Assembly: GCF_000661955.1 (NCBI RefSeq)
Contig: NZ_CP007597.1
Span: 1,729,605-1,793,604, forward strand
DNA length: 64,000 nucleotides
Direction of reading: 5' to 3'
DNA from: Stenotrophomonas rhizophila
GTDB taxonomy: Bacteria; Pseudomonadota; Gammaproteobacteria; Xanthomonadales; Xanthomonadaceae
The notes under the pieces were generated by a model. The model ran no database searches. It saw only the letters and a program-made list of their open reading frames with translations, and was not told the DNA's origin. Shown in pieces: positions 29,201 to 37,327 of the stretch; within the stretch, counting starts at the first letter, position 1; each line of letters opens with the position of its first letter. A program made the position numbers and the translations under genes.

Positions 29201-31214
29201 CGGTGGTTCGGTGGGCTACGACCACAAGGGCATGGGCATCACCGCGCGCGGTGCGTGGGAGTCGGTCAAGCGCCACTTCCGTGCCCTGGGCCGTGACAGC
29301 CAGAGCCAGGACTTCACCACGGTGGGCGTCGGCGACATGTCCGGCGACGTGTTCGGCAACGGCATGCTGCTGTCGCGCCACATCCGCCTGGTGGCCGCGT
29401 TCGATCATCGCCACATCTTCCTGGACCCGAACCCGGATGCGGCCACCACGTTCGTCGAACGTGAGCGCCTGTTCACCGTGCCGCGTTCCAGCTGGGCCGA
29501 CTACGACGCCAAGCTGATCAGCAAGGGCGGTGGCATCTTCCCGCGTTCGTTGAAGTCCATCGAGATCACCCCGCAGGTGCGTGAGGTGCTGGGCCTGGAC
29601 GAGAACGTCAAGGCGATGTCGCCGAACGACCTGATGAGCGCCATCCTCAAGGCGCCGGTGGACCTGCTGTGGAACGGCGGCATCGGCACCTACGTCAAGG
29701 CGGCCACCGAGCAGCACAGCGACGTGGGCGACCGCGCCAACAACGCGCTGCGCGTCAATGGTGGCGAGCTGCGCTGCAAGGTGGTGGGCGAGGGCGGCAA
29801 CCTGGGCATGACCCAGCTGGGCCGCATCGAGGCTGCCCAGGCCGGCGTGCTGCTCAATACCGACTTCATCGACAACTCGGCCGGTGTGGACACCTCCGAC
29901 CACGAAGTCAACATCAAGATCCTGCTCAACGATGTGGTGCGGGCCAAGAAGCTGACCGTTGAACAGCGCAACAAGCTGCTGGCGTCGATGACCGACGAAG
30001 TGGCCGCGCTGGTGCTCAACGACAACTACCGCCAGAACCAGGCCCTGAGCCTGATGGAGCGGATGGCGGTCAAGCGCCTGGGCTCCAAGCAGCACTTCAT
30101 CCGCACGCTGGAGCAGCAGGGTCTGCTGGATCGCCAGATCGAGTACCTGCCCTCTGATGCGGAGCTGTCGGCACGCAAGGCGCGCGGCCAGGGCCTGACC
30201 CGTCCGGAACTGTCGGTGCTGCTGTCCTATTCCAAGCTGGTGGCGTTTGCCCAGCTGCTGGATTCGGACATCCCGGAAGATCCGTACCTGTCCAAGGAGC
30301 TGCAGCGTTACTTCCCGACGCCGCTGCAGAAGAAGTATGCCGATGCGATGGAGCGTCACCGCCTGAAGCGCGAAATCATCGCCACGGCCGTGACCAACCA
30401 GACCATCAACCGGATGGGCGCCACGTTCCTGATGCGCATGCAGGAAGACACCGGCCGCAGCGTGGCCGAGGTCGCCAAGGCCTACACGATCAGCCGTGAA
30501 ACGCTGGACGCACGTGCGCTGTGGGCGCAGATCGATGCGCTCGACGGCACGCTGCCGGAATCGGTGCAGATCGATGCGCTGGAAGTGATCTGGAAGCTGC
30601 AGCGTTCGTTCGTGCGCTGGCTGCTGTCGCGCCCGGGCACGATGCCGGGCATCACCGAAGCGGTGAACCGCTACCAGGCTGCGTTCAACGATATCCGCGT
30701 GGCATCGGGCGTGCTGCCCGATTCGCAGCGCCCGGCCTACGAGGCGAGCGTGGCCGAGTGGAAGGAAAAGGGCCTGCCGCCGGCACTGGCACAGCAGCTG
30801 TCCGAGCTGCAGTTCCTGGAGCCGGCGTTCGACATCATCGAACTGGCCCGGACCCGCAAGCTGAAGCCGGTGGACGTGTCCAAGATCCACTTCCGCCTGG
30901 GCGACGCCCTGCAGCTGCCGTGGCTGTTCGAGCAGATCGACGCGCTGGAGGTCAACGGCCGTTGGCATGCCGTGGCGCGTGGCGTGCTGCGCGACGAGCT
31001 GGCCGCCCACCATCGCAACCTGGCTGCCCAGGTGCTGTCGATGAAGGGCAGCAGCGCCGAAGCCAAGGTGGCGGCCTGGATCGGCCGTGACGACAGCAGC
31101 CTGCGTTTCACGCTGTCGATGCTGGCCGAACTGGCCGAGCAGAAGACCTTGGACTACCCGACCGTCTCGGTCGCGGTGCAGCGCCTGGGTCAGCTCGCCG
31201 CGCATGGTGCGTAA
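26238..31214 (+). CDS. NAD-specific glutamate dehydrogenase, large (~180 kDa) type
   Basis: A 1658-residue enzyme of the large bacterial GDH family: glutamate + NAD to 2-oxoglutarate + ammonia. The N-terminal ~500 residues contain ACT-like regulatory modules ([25 protein letters not shown]). The catalytic core at ~800-1200 includes [48 protein letters not shown] and [17 protein letters not shown]; a long C-terminal domain follows. Start at 26238 ([16 protein letters not shown]); 19 upstream in-frame codons are possible but lack an RBS and overlap the promoter region. Stands alone, divergent from the efflux operon. A full-length antisense ORF on the other strand is a codon-usage artefact. Confidence 0.95.
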   Translation: [1658 protein letters not shown]

Positions 31215-31397
31215 GCGCATTCGCGCTGACGCCCCACGGTTTGCGCTGCAAACCGTGGGCCCCATGCGGACCGTGCTTCCAGACCCCTGCGCCTTCGGCG
31301 CGCCCCCCTGACTCAGGGGGGCTCTGCTCCAGCCGCGTGTCTCTGGATCTGCAGCTGCATGAGTAACCAACGGCCCCGCTCACGCGGGGCCGTTTTT
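31215..31397 (+). terminator. 3' region of the glutamate dehydrogenase gene with three hairpins, the last an intrinsic terminator
   Basis: Hairpin CCCACGGTTT/AAACCGTGGG at 31233-31259, a perfect palindrome GCCCCCCTGA-C-TCAGGGGGGC at 31302-31322, and a terminator ACGGCCCCGC/GCGGGGCCGTTTTT at 31369-31397. Confidence 0.8.
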
Positions 31398-31452
31398 GTT
31401 TGGTTGTTTGGCTTGGTGCGGCAAAGGCGAAAGGCAGCGCGTGCCGTTTGCT

Positions 31453-31574
31453 CCTGGGCTGGGCGGGGCTGTGTGGGTTCACGGGACACTCGGCGCCATG
31501 GATGGCGCTGCGGAGCCTACAAGGATGTACTTGCGGCGTGTCCCGTGAACCCACACCCCCCGGCCCAGCCCAGG
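31453..31574 (-). repeat. long hairpin element, family 2, copy 1 (GGGACACGCCG core)
   Basis: Arms 31453-31487 and 31540-31574 pair over ~35 positions with a few mismatches. The core read on the minus strand is GGGACACGCCGCAAGTACATCCTTGTAGGCTC followed by an apical hairpin (31492-31509 on the plus strand, loop ATGGAT); quoted here as overlapping pieces GGGACACGCCGCAAGTACA and TCCTTGTAGGCTC. On the plus strand a mini-hairpin TACA-AGGA-TGTA lies at 31518-31529. It fills the gap upstream of nadK. Confidence 0.8.
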
Positions 31575-31650
31575 AACAGAGAGCGACGGCTGCTTTGCCG
31601 TGGTGCGGCAGGTATGCTCTGTGCAACAAACTGCCGCACCGGATCCACCG

Positions 31651-32421
31651 ATGAGCGCTTCCCCCCGTATCGCCTTTCTGGCCAGCAACACCGAGGCTGC
31701 GCAGCAGGCGCTGGCGCAGATGCTGGCCCGCTATGGCGATTGCACGCCCGAGCAGGCCGATGTGCTGTGCCCGCTGGGGGGCGATGGCTTCATGCTGCAG
31801 ACCCTGCATCGCCATGCCGCGCTCGGCAAGCCGGTGTTCGGCATGAAGCTGGGCACGGTCGGGTTCCTGATGAACCAGTTCCGTGACGACGACCTGCCGG
31901 CCCGCCTCGCGGCGGCCGAGCCGGCCCACCTGCGACCGCTGGAGATGCTGGCGCTGACCGAATCGGGTACCACCACCGGCTCGCTCGCCTACAACGACGT
32001 CTCGCTGCTGCGCCAGACCCGTCAGGCCGCGCATATCGGCGTGGATCTCAACGGCCAGGAGCGCGTGGCCGAACTGATCGGGGACGGCGTGCTGGTGGCC
32101 ACCCCGGCCGGCAGCACCGCCTACAACTATTCCGCGCATGGCCCGATCCTGCCGCTGGGCTCGCATACCATCGCGCTGACCCCGTTGGCCCCGTACCGGC
32201 CGCGCCGTTGGCGCGGGGCGATCCTCAAGGCCGACACCGAGGTGCGCTTCCGCGTGCTTGACCCGTACAAGCGGCCGGTGAGTGTGACCGCCGACTCGCA
32301 CGAAACCCGCGACGTGGTCGAAGTGACCATCCGCGAATCGCGCGAGCGCCGGGTCACCCTGCTGTTCGACCCGGAGCACAACCTGGAAGACCGCATCCTC
32401 AGCGAACAGTTCATGTTCTGA
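31651..32421 (+). CDS. nadK: NAD kinase
   Basis: 256 residues. ATP-dependent phosphorylation of NAD to NADP in the cytoplasm. The nucleotide motif is [16 protein letters not shown] (GGDGF), followed by NDVSLLRQT and [19 protein letters not shown], both diagnostic of the family. Slightly shorter than E. coli NadK (292). Start at 31651 ([18 protein letters not shown]), since upstream in-frame codons run into the repeat. Confidence 0.95.
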   Translation: MSASPRIAFLASNTEAAQQALAQMLARYGDCTPEQADVLCPLGGDGFMLQTLHRHAALGKPVFGMKLGTVGFLMNQFRDDDLPARLAAAEPAHLRPLEMLALTESGTTTGSLAYNDVSLLRQTRQAAHIGVDLNGQERVAELIGDGVLVATPAGSTAYNYSAHGPILPLGSHTIALTPLAPYRPRRWRGAILKADTEVRFRVLDPYKRPVSVTADSHETRDVVEVTIRESRERRVTLLFDPEHNLEDRILSEQFMF

Positions 32422-32500
32422 ACGGGGCGGGCCGTAGCAGCCATTCACTGTGGGACAATGGCTGGCCGGCCGCTGCGGCCGCATTGGATTGCTGAGTGCC

Positions 32501-33448
32501 ATGGGCGACAACACCCCCCGTCTGCTGACCGTCGCGGTAACCTCGCGCGCGCTGTTCGACCTCGAAGAAGGCCATGCGCTGTTCGAGGCCGAGGGCGTGG
32601 ACGCCTACGCCGAGTACCAGCGCAAGCATGAGGACGACGTGCTGCGCCCCGGCGTGGCATTCCCGGTGGTACGCAAGCTGCTGGCGCTCAACCAGGGCCA
32701 GTCGCCGGAGTCGCCGCGGGTGGAAGTGATCCTGCTGTCGCGCAACTCGGCTGATACGGGGCTGCGCATCTTCAATTCGATCCAGCATTACGGCCTGGGC
32801 ATCATCCGCGCCACCTTCACGGCTGGCGAGCCCACCTGGCCGTACGTGAAGCCGTTCGGCACCGACCTGTTCCTGTCGGCCAACCCCGACTCGGTGCGCC
32901 GCGCGCTGTCGCACGGCATTGCCGCGGCCACCATCCTGCCCAAGCCGCCGGGCGAGACCATCGCCGCCGCCGAGCAGGTGGACCTGGGCCGGCCGCTTGG
33001 CCAGCTGCGCATCGCCTTCGATGGTGACGCGGTGATCTTCGGGGACGAAAGCGAGCGCATCTCGCGCGAGCAGGGCGTGGAAGCGTTTGGCCGGCATGAG
33101 CGCGAAAATGCGCGCGAGCCGCTCAGCGGTGGCCCGTTCCGCAACTTCCTTTCCGCCCTGCACACCCTGCAGGCGGTGTTCCCGTCGGGCGAAGACGCGC
33201 CGATCCGCACCGCGCTGGTGACCGCGCGCTCGGCCCCGGCACACGAGCGGGTCATCCGCACGCTGCGCGAGTGGGGCGTGCGCCTGGATGAAGCGCTGTT
33301 CCTGGGCGGACGCCACAAAGGCCCGTTCCTGGAAGCGTTCGGCGCGGACATCTTCTTCGACGATTCGCAGCACAACATCGACAGCGCCCGCCAGCACCAG
33401 AGCGTGGCCGCCGGGCACGTCCCCCACGGCGTCGCCAACGACGGGTAG
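32501..33448 (+). CDS. 5'-nucleotidase (cytosolic NT5C1-type)
   Basis: 315 residues, MGDNTPRLLTVAVTSRALFDLEEGHALFEAEGVDAYAEYQ..., matching the bacterial homologues of eukaryotic cytosolic 5'-nucleotidase I. HAD-like features are IAFDGDAVIFGDESERI (DxD) and a C-terminal ADIFFDDSQHNID. Expected to dephosphorylate nucleoside monophosphates. The stop codon TAG is part of the GTAG head of a SMAG palindrome at 33445-33469. Confidence 0.88.
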   Translation: MGDNTPRLLTVAVTSRALFDLEEGHALFEAEGVDAYAEYQRKHEDDVLRPGVAFPVVRKLLALNQGQSPESPRVEVILLSRNSADTGLRIFNSIQHYGLGIIRATFTAGEPTWPYVKPFGTDLFLSANPDSVRRALSHGIAAATILPKPPGETIAAAEQVDLGRPLGQLRIAFDGDAVIFGDESERISREQGVEAFGRHERENAREPLSGGPFRNFLSALHTLQAVFPSGEDAPIRTALVTARSAPAHERVIRTLREWGVRLDEALFLGGRHKGPFLEAFGADIFFDDSQHNIDSARQHQSVAAGHVPHGVANDG

Positions 33449-33469
33449 GCCATGACCGTTGGTCATGGC
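33445..33469 (+). repeat. SMAG-type palindrome overlapping the 5'-nucleotidase stop codon
   Basis: GTAG head at 33445-33448 whose TAG is the stop codon, then GCCATGACC-GTT-GGTCATGGC. Between here and 33576 further short hairpins occur (e.g. GGAACCGC-GTGC-GCGGTTCC near 33548), probably ending both convergent genes; no gene is seen there. Confidence 0.85.
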
Positions 33470-33576
33470 GCGGATAGATCGGCGTACCGACCAACGGTAT
33501 GCCGGGCCTGCGGCCGGGCACCCTTCGGGCCGTCGCAAGCGACGTTAGGAACCGCGTGCGCGGTTCCTTGCGGTAC

Positions 33577-34149
33577 CTACCGGATCGGGAGGCCGGTGGG
33601 CGCGGTGTCGTCGGCGAGCGGCAGGCGGATGTCCACCAGCTTCCAGCGCAGGCCGAACCGTTGCAGGACGAACACGATCGGCGCGCCGCTGGCGGTGTGC
33701 GTGGTGGCGGTGAAGCGCGACAGCGATTCGAAGTGGTGCTCGGCGCCCTTCAGCGGGCGGGGCTTGCGCGGCGCCGCGTAGGCGTCGTTGCTTTCCAGGT
33801 CGTTGCTGGCGCGCTTCCACAACGTGTGGCCTTCCAGCAGCGCGCCAATGCCGGTGGGCGTGGCCATCGCGTCCACGGCGGTCCCGGTGAGCTTCTCACT
33901 GGCCGACAGCAACAGCGCCCCCAATAGGTTGGACTGCACCTCCGGGCCGGCCTGGCGCACCACGTAGTCGTTGAGCTGGGCGCGCAGGTTCGCGCGCAGC
34001 AGCGGGAAGTCGACGTAGCGGTCCAGCTTGGCGGTGTCGCGGGTTTCGATGGCCTGGGCCAGCCCGCGCACGGTCAGATAGGGCCCGCTGAAAAAGAGGC
34101 CTGCCAACACCAGCAGCAGGGCCAGCAGCAACCACGGAAGTTTCTTCAT
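33577..34149 (-). CDS. DUF2939 family protein
   Basis: 190 residues with one N-terminal hydrophobic segment (MKKLPWLLLALLLVLAGLFFSGPYLTVRGLAQAIETRD), the standard opening of DUF2939, so anchored in or exported across the inner membrane. Conserved DRYVDFPLLRANLRAQLNDYV and FGLRWKLVDIRLP follow. Function unknown. 63 bases downstream of the aldo/keto reductase gene, probably the last gene of that operon. Confidence 0.88.
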   Translation of the reverse strand: MKKLPWLLLALLLVLAGLFFSGPYLTVRGLAQAIETRDTAKLDRYVDFPLLRANLRAQLNDYVVRQAGPEVQSNLLGALLLSASEKLTGTAVDAMATPTGIGALLEGHTLWKRASNDLESNDAYAAPRKPRPLKGAEHHFESLSRFTATTHTASGAPIVFVLQRFGLRWKLVDIRLPLADDTAPTGLPIR

Positions 34150-34212
34150 CGATCCGGTACCTGCAGGAGACTGCCCCGAGCTTGCCGCAGCGCCGGTGGA
34201 GAAGTGTGAACG

Positions 34213-35199
34213 CTACTGGCTGGGCGAACTGCCGGCGCGCTGGAACGCGGCCACCAGCCGGGCCCGTTCGTCGGGCTGCAGCGCGTCCACGCGGGTGTCC
34301 AGGATCTGGTCGAGGTTGCCCACCCGGGTCGTGCCCAGCACGCCACTGGCGATGCCCGGGTTCTGCAGCACGTAGGCAAACGCGGTCTGCCCCGGCAACT
34401 GCGAATGCACGCCCGCCACCGCCTTCTGCAGGGTGCGCGCGCTGCGCATCAGCTGGCGGCTGGAGGGCTTCAGCCACGCGCGCGCCAGGTACCAGGCGTC
34501 GGCCAGCCGCGGCAGCCGCACGCGCGCCGGCAGCAGGTGGCCCTGGGCCAGCACGGTGCCGGCCAGCACGCCGATGCCTGCCGCGTGCATGGCGGCAATC
34601 AGCGGTTCGCGGTCCTGCTGCAGCACGTTGTAATCGATCAACGCCACGTCGAACAGGGTGGGGTGGTCGGCGATGTGCTGCATGATCGCGCCGGTGTGGG
34701 TGTTGATGCCCAGTAGGCGGAACATCCCGTTGCGGCGCATGCGCTCCAGCGCGGTGAGCAGTTCATCGCTCAGTTCGTGCAGGCCGATGCCGTGCAGCTG
34801 GAAGATGTCCAGGTGGTCGCAGTGCAGGTTGCGCAGCGACGCGGCGCAGCTGCGCTCGATGCTCGCCGGCGAAAAGTCGCGGTGCTCGGCGCCGCTGATG
34901 CCGGCCTGGCCGGTCAGCGTGCCGGCCTTGCTGGAGATCACCAGCCCGTCGCGCGGGTGGCTGGCATAGGCGCGCTGCAGGATGCGGCCCAGCCGTGGCT
35001 CGGCGTTGAACGCCGAATAGTTGTGGCCGGTGTCGAACAGGTTCACGCCGCGCTCCAACGCGCGGCGCACGATGCGTTCGGCCTCGCCTTCGGCGAACCG
35101 GTGGTTGCCCCAGAACCCGGAGCAGCCCAGCGCCACCTGCGATACCTGCAGGCCGCTGCGCCCCAGCGGGCGCGTTGGAACGGCCGTATGCGCGGGCAT
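34213..35199 (-). CDS. aldo/keto reductase
   Basis: 328 residues, NAD(P)H-dependent. (beta/alpha)8 motifs: TRPLGRSGLQVSQVALGCSGFWG, catalytic Asp/Tyr in VNLFDTGHNYS, Lys in VISSKAGTL, His in FQLHGIG. Start at 35199 (MPAHTAVPTRPLGRSG), five bases downstream of the DUF2461 stop; the longer frame upstream lies in that gene. Physiological substrate unknown. Confidence 0.9.
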   Translation of the reverse strand: MPAHTAVPTRPLGRSGLQVSQVALGCSGFWGNHRFAEGEAERIVRRALERGVNLFDTGHNYSAFNAEPRLGRILQRAYASHPRDGLVISSKAGTLTGQAGISGAEHRDFSPASIERSCAASLRNLHCDHLDIFQLHGIGLHELSDELLTALERMRRNGMFRLLGINTHTGAIMQHIADHPTLFDVALIDYNVLQQDREPLIAAMHAAGIGVLAGTVLAQGHLLPARVRLPRLADAWYLARAWLKPSSRQLMRSARTLQKAVAGVHSQLPGQTAFAYVLQNPGIASGVLGTTRVGNLDQILDTRVDALQPDERARLVAAFQRAGSSPSQ

Positions 35200-35204
35200 G
35201 GTGC

Positions 35205-35891
35205 TCAGAATTCCAGGTCCAGCGCCGCGCACAGGTAGTCCACGAACGGGCCCAGCGTGACCAGGTCGGCGGCGATGGTCTGGCGCAGGCGCGGGCCGGT
35301 CATTACCGCATCGTCCAGCGAGCGCCAGAACACCCAGTTGCGGTGCTTGAGGTCGTCGATGAACTCGAAATCCGGCTCGAACCCGCGCGGCGGGCGCACC
35401 AGCTTCTCGCTTTCCTCGAAGTCGAACTTCTTGCGCAGCACCGGCGAATGCGCGGCCGCCTTCCAGCTGCCGGGGTTGTCCACAATGAAGTGCCGCACCT
35501 TGCGCTGGGTGGCCGGTTCGGGATGCCACAAGCCGGCACCGACGAAGCTCTCGCCGGGTTGCAGGTGGATGTAGAACGACGGGGCCGGGACCTGTTTGCG
35601 CCGCTCATGGAACAACCGCGCGCCCTGCCAGCTCTTGTACGGCGACTTGTCGTTGGAGAAGCGCGCGTCGCGGTAGATGCGGAACAGCGAGCCGCCAACG
35701 CCGCGCGGGTCCGCGCGGAAGTGCTCGCTGACCGCGGCCAGGTCCGGTTGCAGGTCGGCGATCAGGCGCAGGAACGGCTGGCGCACATGCTCTTCGTACT
35801 GCGGCTTGTGGTCGTTGAACCAGGCCTTGTCGTTGTTGCGGGCCAGGCCGCGCAGGAAGGTGAAGCTTTTCGGGCTGAAATACGTGCTCAC
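35205..35891 (-). CDS. DUF2461 (TIGR02453) family protein
   Basis: 228 residues beginning MSTYFSPKSFTFLRGLARNNDKAWFNDHKPQYEEHVRQP, the family's conserved opening, with FRIYRDARFSNDKSPYKSWQG and FYIHLQPGESFVGAGLWHPEP. Cytoplasmic, function unknown. Its ATG overlaps the end of sbcB by four bases. Confidence 0.92.
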   Translation of the reverse strand: MSTYFSPKSFTFLRGLARNNDKAWFNDHKPQYEEHVRQPFLRLIADLQPDLAAVSEHFRADPRGVGGSLFRIYRDARFSNDKSPYKSWQGARLFHERRKQVPAPSFYIHLQPGESFVGAGLWHPEPATQRKVRHFIVDNPGSWKAAAHSPVLRKKFDFEESEKLVRPPRGFEPDFEFIDDLKHRNWVFWRSLDDAVMTGPRLRQTIAADLVTLGPFVDYLCAALDLEF

Positions 35892-37327
35892 AGGCTCTGC
35901 TCCAGGTGGGTGCCCCAGTCGCGCAGCTGCTGCAGCAGGGCGAGCCTGGCCGGATCGTCGGCATGCTCGGTGGCCAGTGCGTCCAGCTGCGCGCGGAACT
36001 GCGGCAGGGTCTGCTCGCCCAGCGCGGTGTCGCCAAGCAGGCGCTGGCGACGATAGTCGTTCCAGCGTGAGCGTTCGGTCGCGTCCAGGGTCTGCGGGTG
36101 GTTGCGCGCGCGGTAGCGGAACAGCAGCTCGGGCATGCGCGGATCGCGCAGGCGTTCGGCGTAGCTGGCCAGTTCGGCCGGCGGGCTGGTACGGATACGG
36201 GTCATCAGCGCTTTGTCGCCGTCGGCCAGGAAGCCGTCGTACAGCGAGGCGTCCACGTCGCTGGGGGGCAGCACGCGTTCACCACCGAACACCTGGCGCA
36301 CCTTCTCTGCCAGGGTCGGGCCCAGCGCGCGCAGGCGTGCGGCCTTGGCCTCGATCTCCGCCGGGTTGATGCCCAGGCGAGCGTGGTCGGCCGGGCGCAG
36401 GTGGTTCCAGGCCACCAGCGCTGGCACCTTGTTGAGGTGCACTTCCTTGAGCGGCACGCGCTGCTCGCCTTCGGCCAGATCGGCCGCGCGGGTGTACAGG
36501 CGTGCGGCGAGGGTCTCGGCCGGCAGTGCCAACAGCGCGTCGATGTCGCCGTCCAGGTCGAGCGCGATGATGCGGTTGTTGATGTACGGGTGGCGCGCCA
36601 GCGGCAGCACCGGGGCGGCGCACATGCGCTGGGCCGGGTAGCGCATGGAAATGTGCAGCACCGGCTGCAGGGCGTCCACGTCGAGCAGGCTGGCTACGAA
36701 GCGCTTGTCGCGCAGCTTCAGCGCGTAGTCCCACAGGCGCGGTTGGGCCTGCTTGAACAGGCGCGCCAGGCCGATGGTGGCATGCACGTCCGACAGCGCT
36801 TCGTGGGCATCGCCCTGGCGCACGTTGTTGGCGGTGGCCAGGTGTTCGAGCTTGAACGAGGTGGCGCCATCTTCGCGCTGCGGCCACACCACGCCCTCCG
36901 GGCGCAGCGCATGCAGCAGCCGCATCATGTCCAGCAGGTCCCAGCGCGAATTGCCGTTGCGCCACTCGCGCTCATACGGGTCATGGAAGTTGCGGAACAG
37001 CCCGTGGCGCACGAACTCATCGTCGAAGCGCAGCGTGTTGTAGCCCAGCGAGCAGGTGCCCGGACGCGCCATCAGGTCGTTGATGCGCGCGAACGCCTCG
37101 GCTTCGCTGACCCCGGCCGACAGCGCATGCTGCGGGGTGATGCCGGTGATCAGGGTGGCCACCGGCGACGGCAGCAGGTCATCGGCGGGCTTGACGTAGA
37201 AGCTGACCGGTTCGTCGATGATGTTCAGGTCGGCATCGGTGCGGATCGCGGCGAACTGGGCGATGCGGGTGCGGCGCGGGTCCTGACCGAAGGTTTCCAG
37301 GTCGTAGAACAGGAAGCTGTCAGCCAT
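35888..37327 (-). CDS. sbcB: exodeoxyribonuclease I
   Basis: 479 residues. DEDDh 3'-5' single-strand DNA exonuclease used in recombination and mismatch repair. N-terminal motif FLFYDLETFGQDPRRTRIAQFA carries the first acidic pair (D9, E11). NTLRFDDEFVRHGLFRNFHDPYEREW and AHEALSDVHATIGLARL carry the others. C-terminal SH3-like and helical domains follow. The start overlaps the kmo stop by one base, placing a DNA repair nuclease inside the kynurenine operon. Confidence 0.95.
   Translation of the reverse strand: MADSFLFYDLETFGQDPRRTRIAQFAAIRTDADLNIIDEPVSFYVKPADDLLPSPVATLITGITPQHALSAGVSEAEAFARINDLMARPGTCSLGYNTLRFDDEFVRHGLFRNFHDPYEREWRNGNSRWDLLDMMRLLHALRPEGVVWPQREDGATSFKLEHLATANNVRQGDAHEALSDVHATIGLARLFKQAQPRLWDYALKLRDKRFVASLLDVDALQPVLHISMRYPAQRMCAAPVLPLARHPYINNRIIALDLDGDIDALLALPAETLAARLYTRAADLAEGEQRVPLKEVHLNKVPALVAWNHLRPADHARLGINPAEIEAKAARLRALGPTLAEKVRQVFGGERVLPPSDVDASLYDGFLADGDKALMTRIRTSPPAELASYAERLRDPRMPELLFRYRARNHPQTLDATERSRWNDYRRQRLLGDTALGEQTLPQFRAQLDALATEHADDPARLALLQQLRDWGTHLEQSL

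Noticed and set aside
26202..31370. 1722-residue open frame antisense to the glutamate dehydrogenase gene
   Set aside because: High-GC codon bias leaves the complementary frame free of stops. The product is His/Gln/Arg-rich with no domain, and the plus-strand gene is certain.
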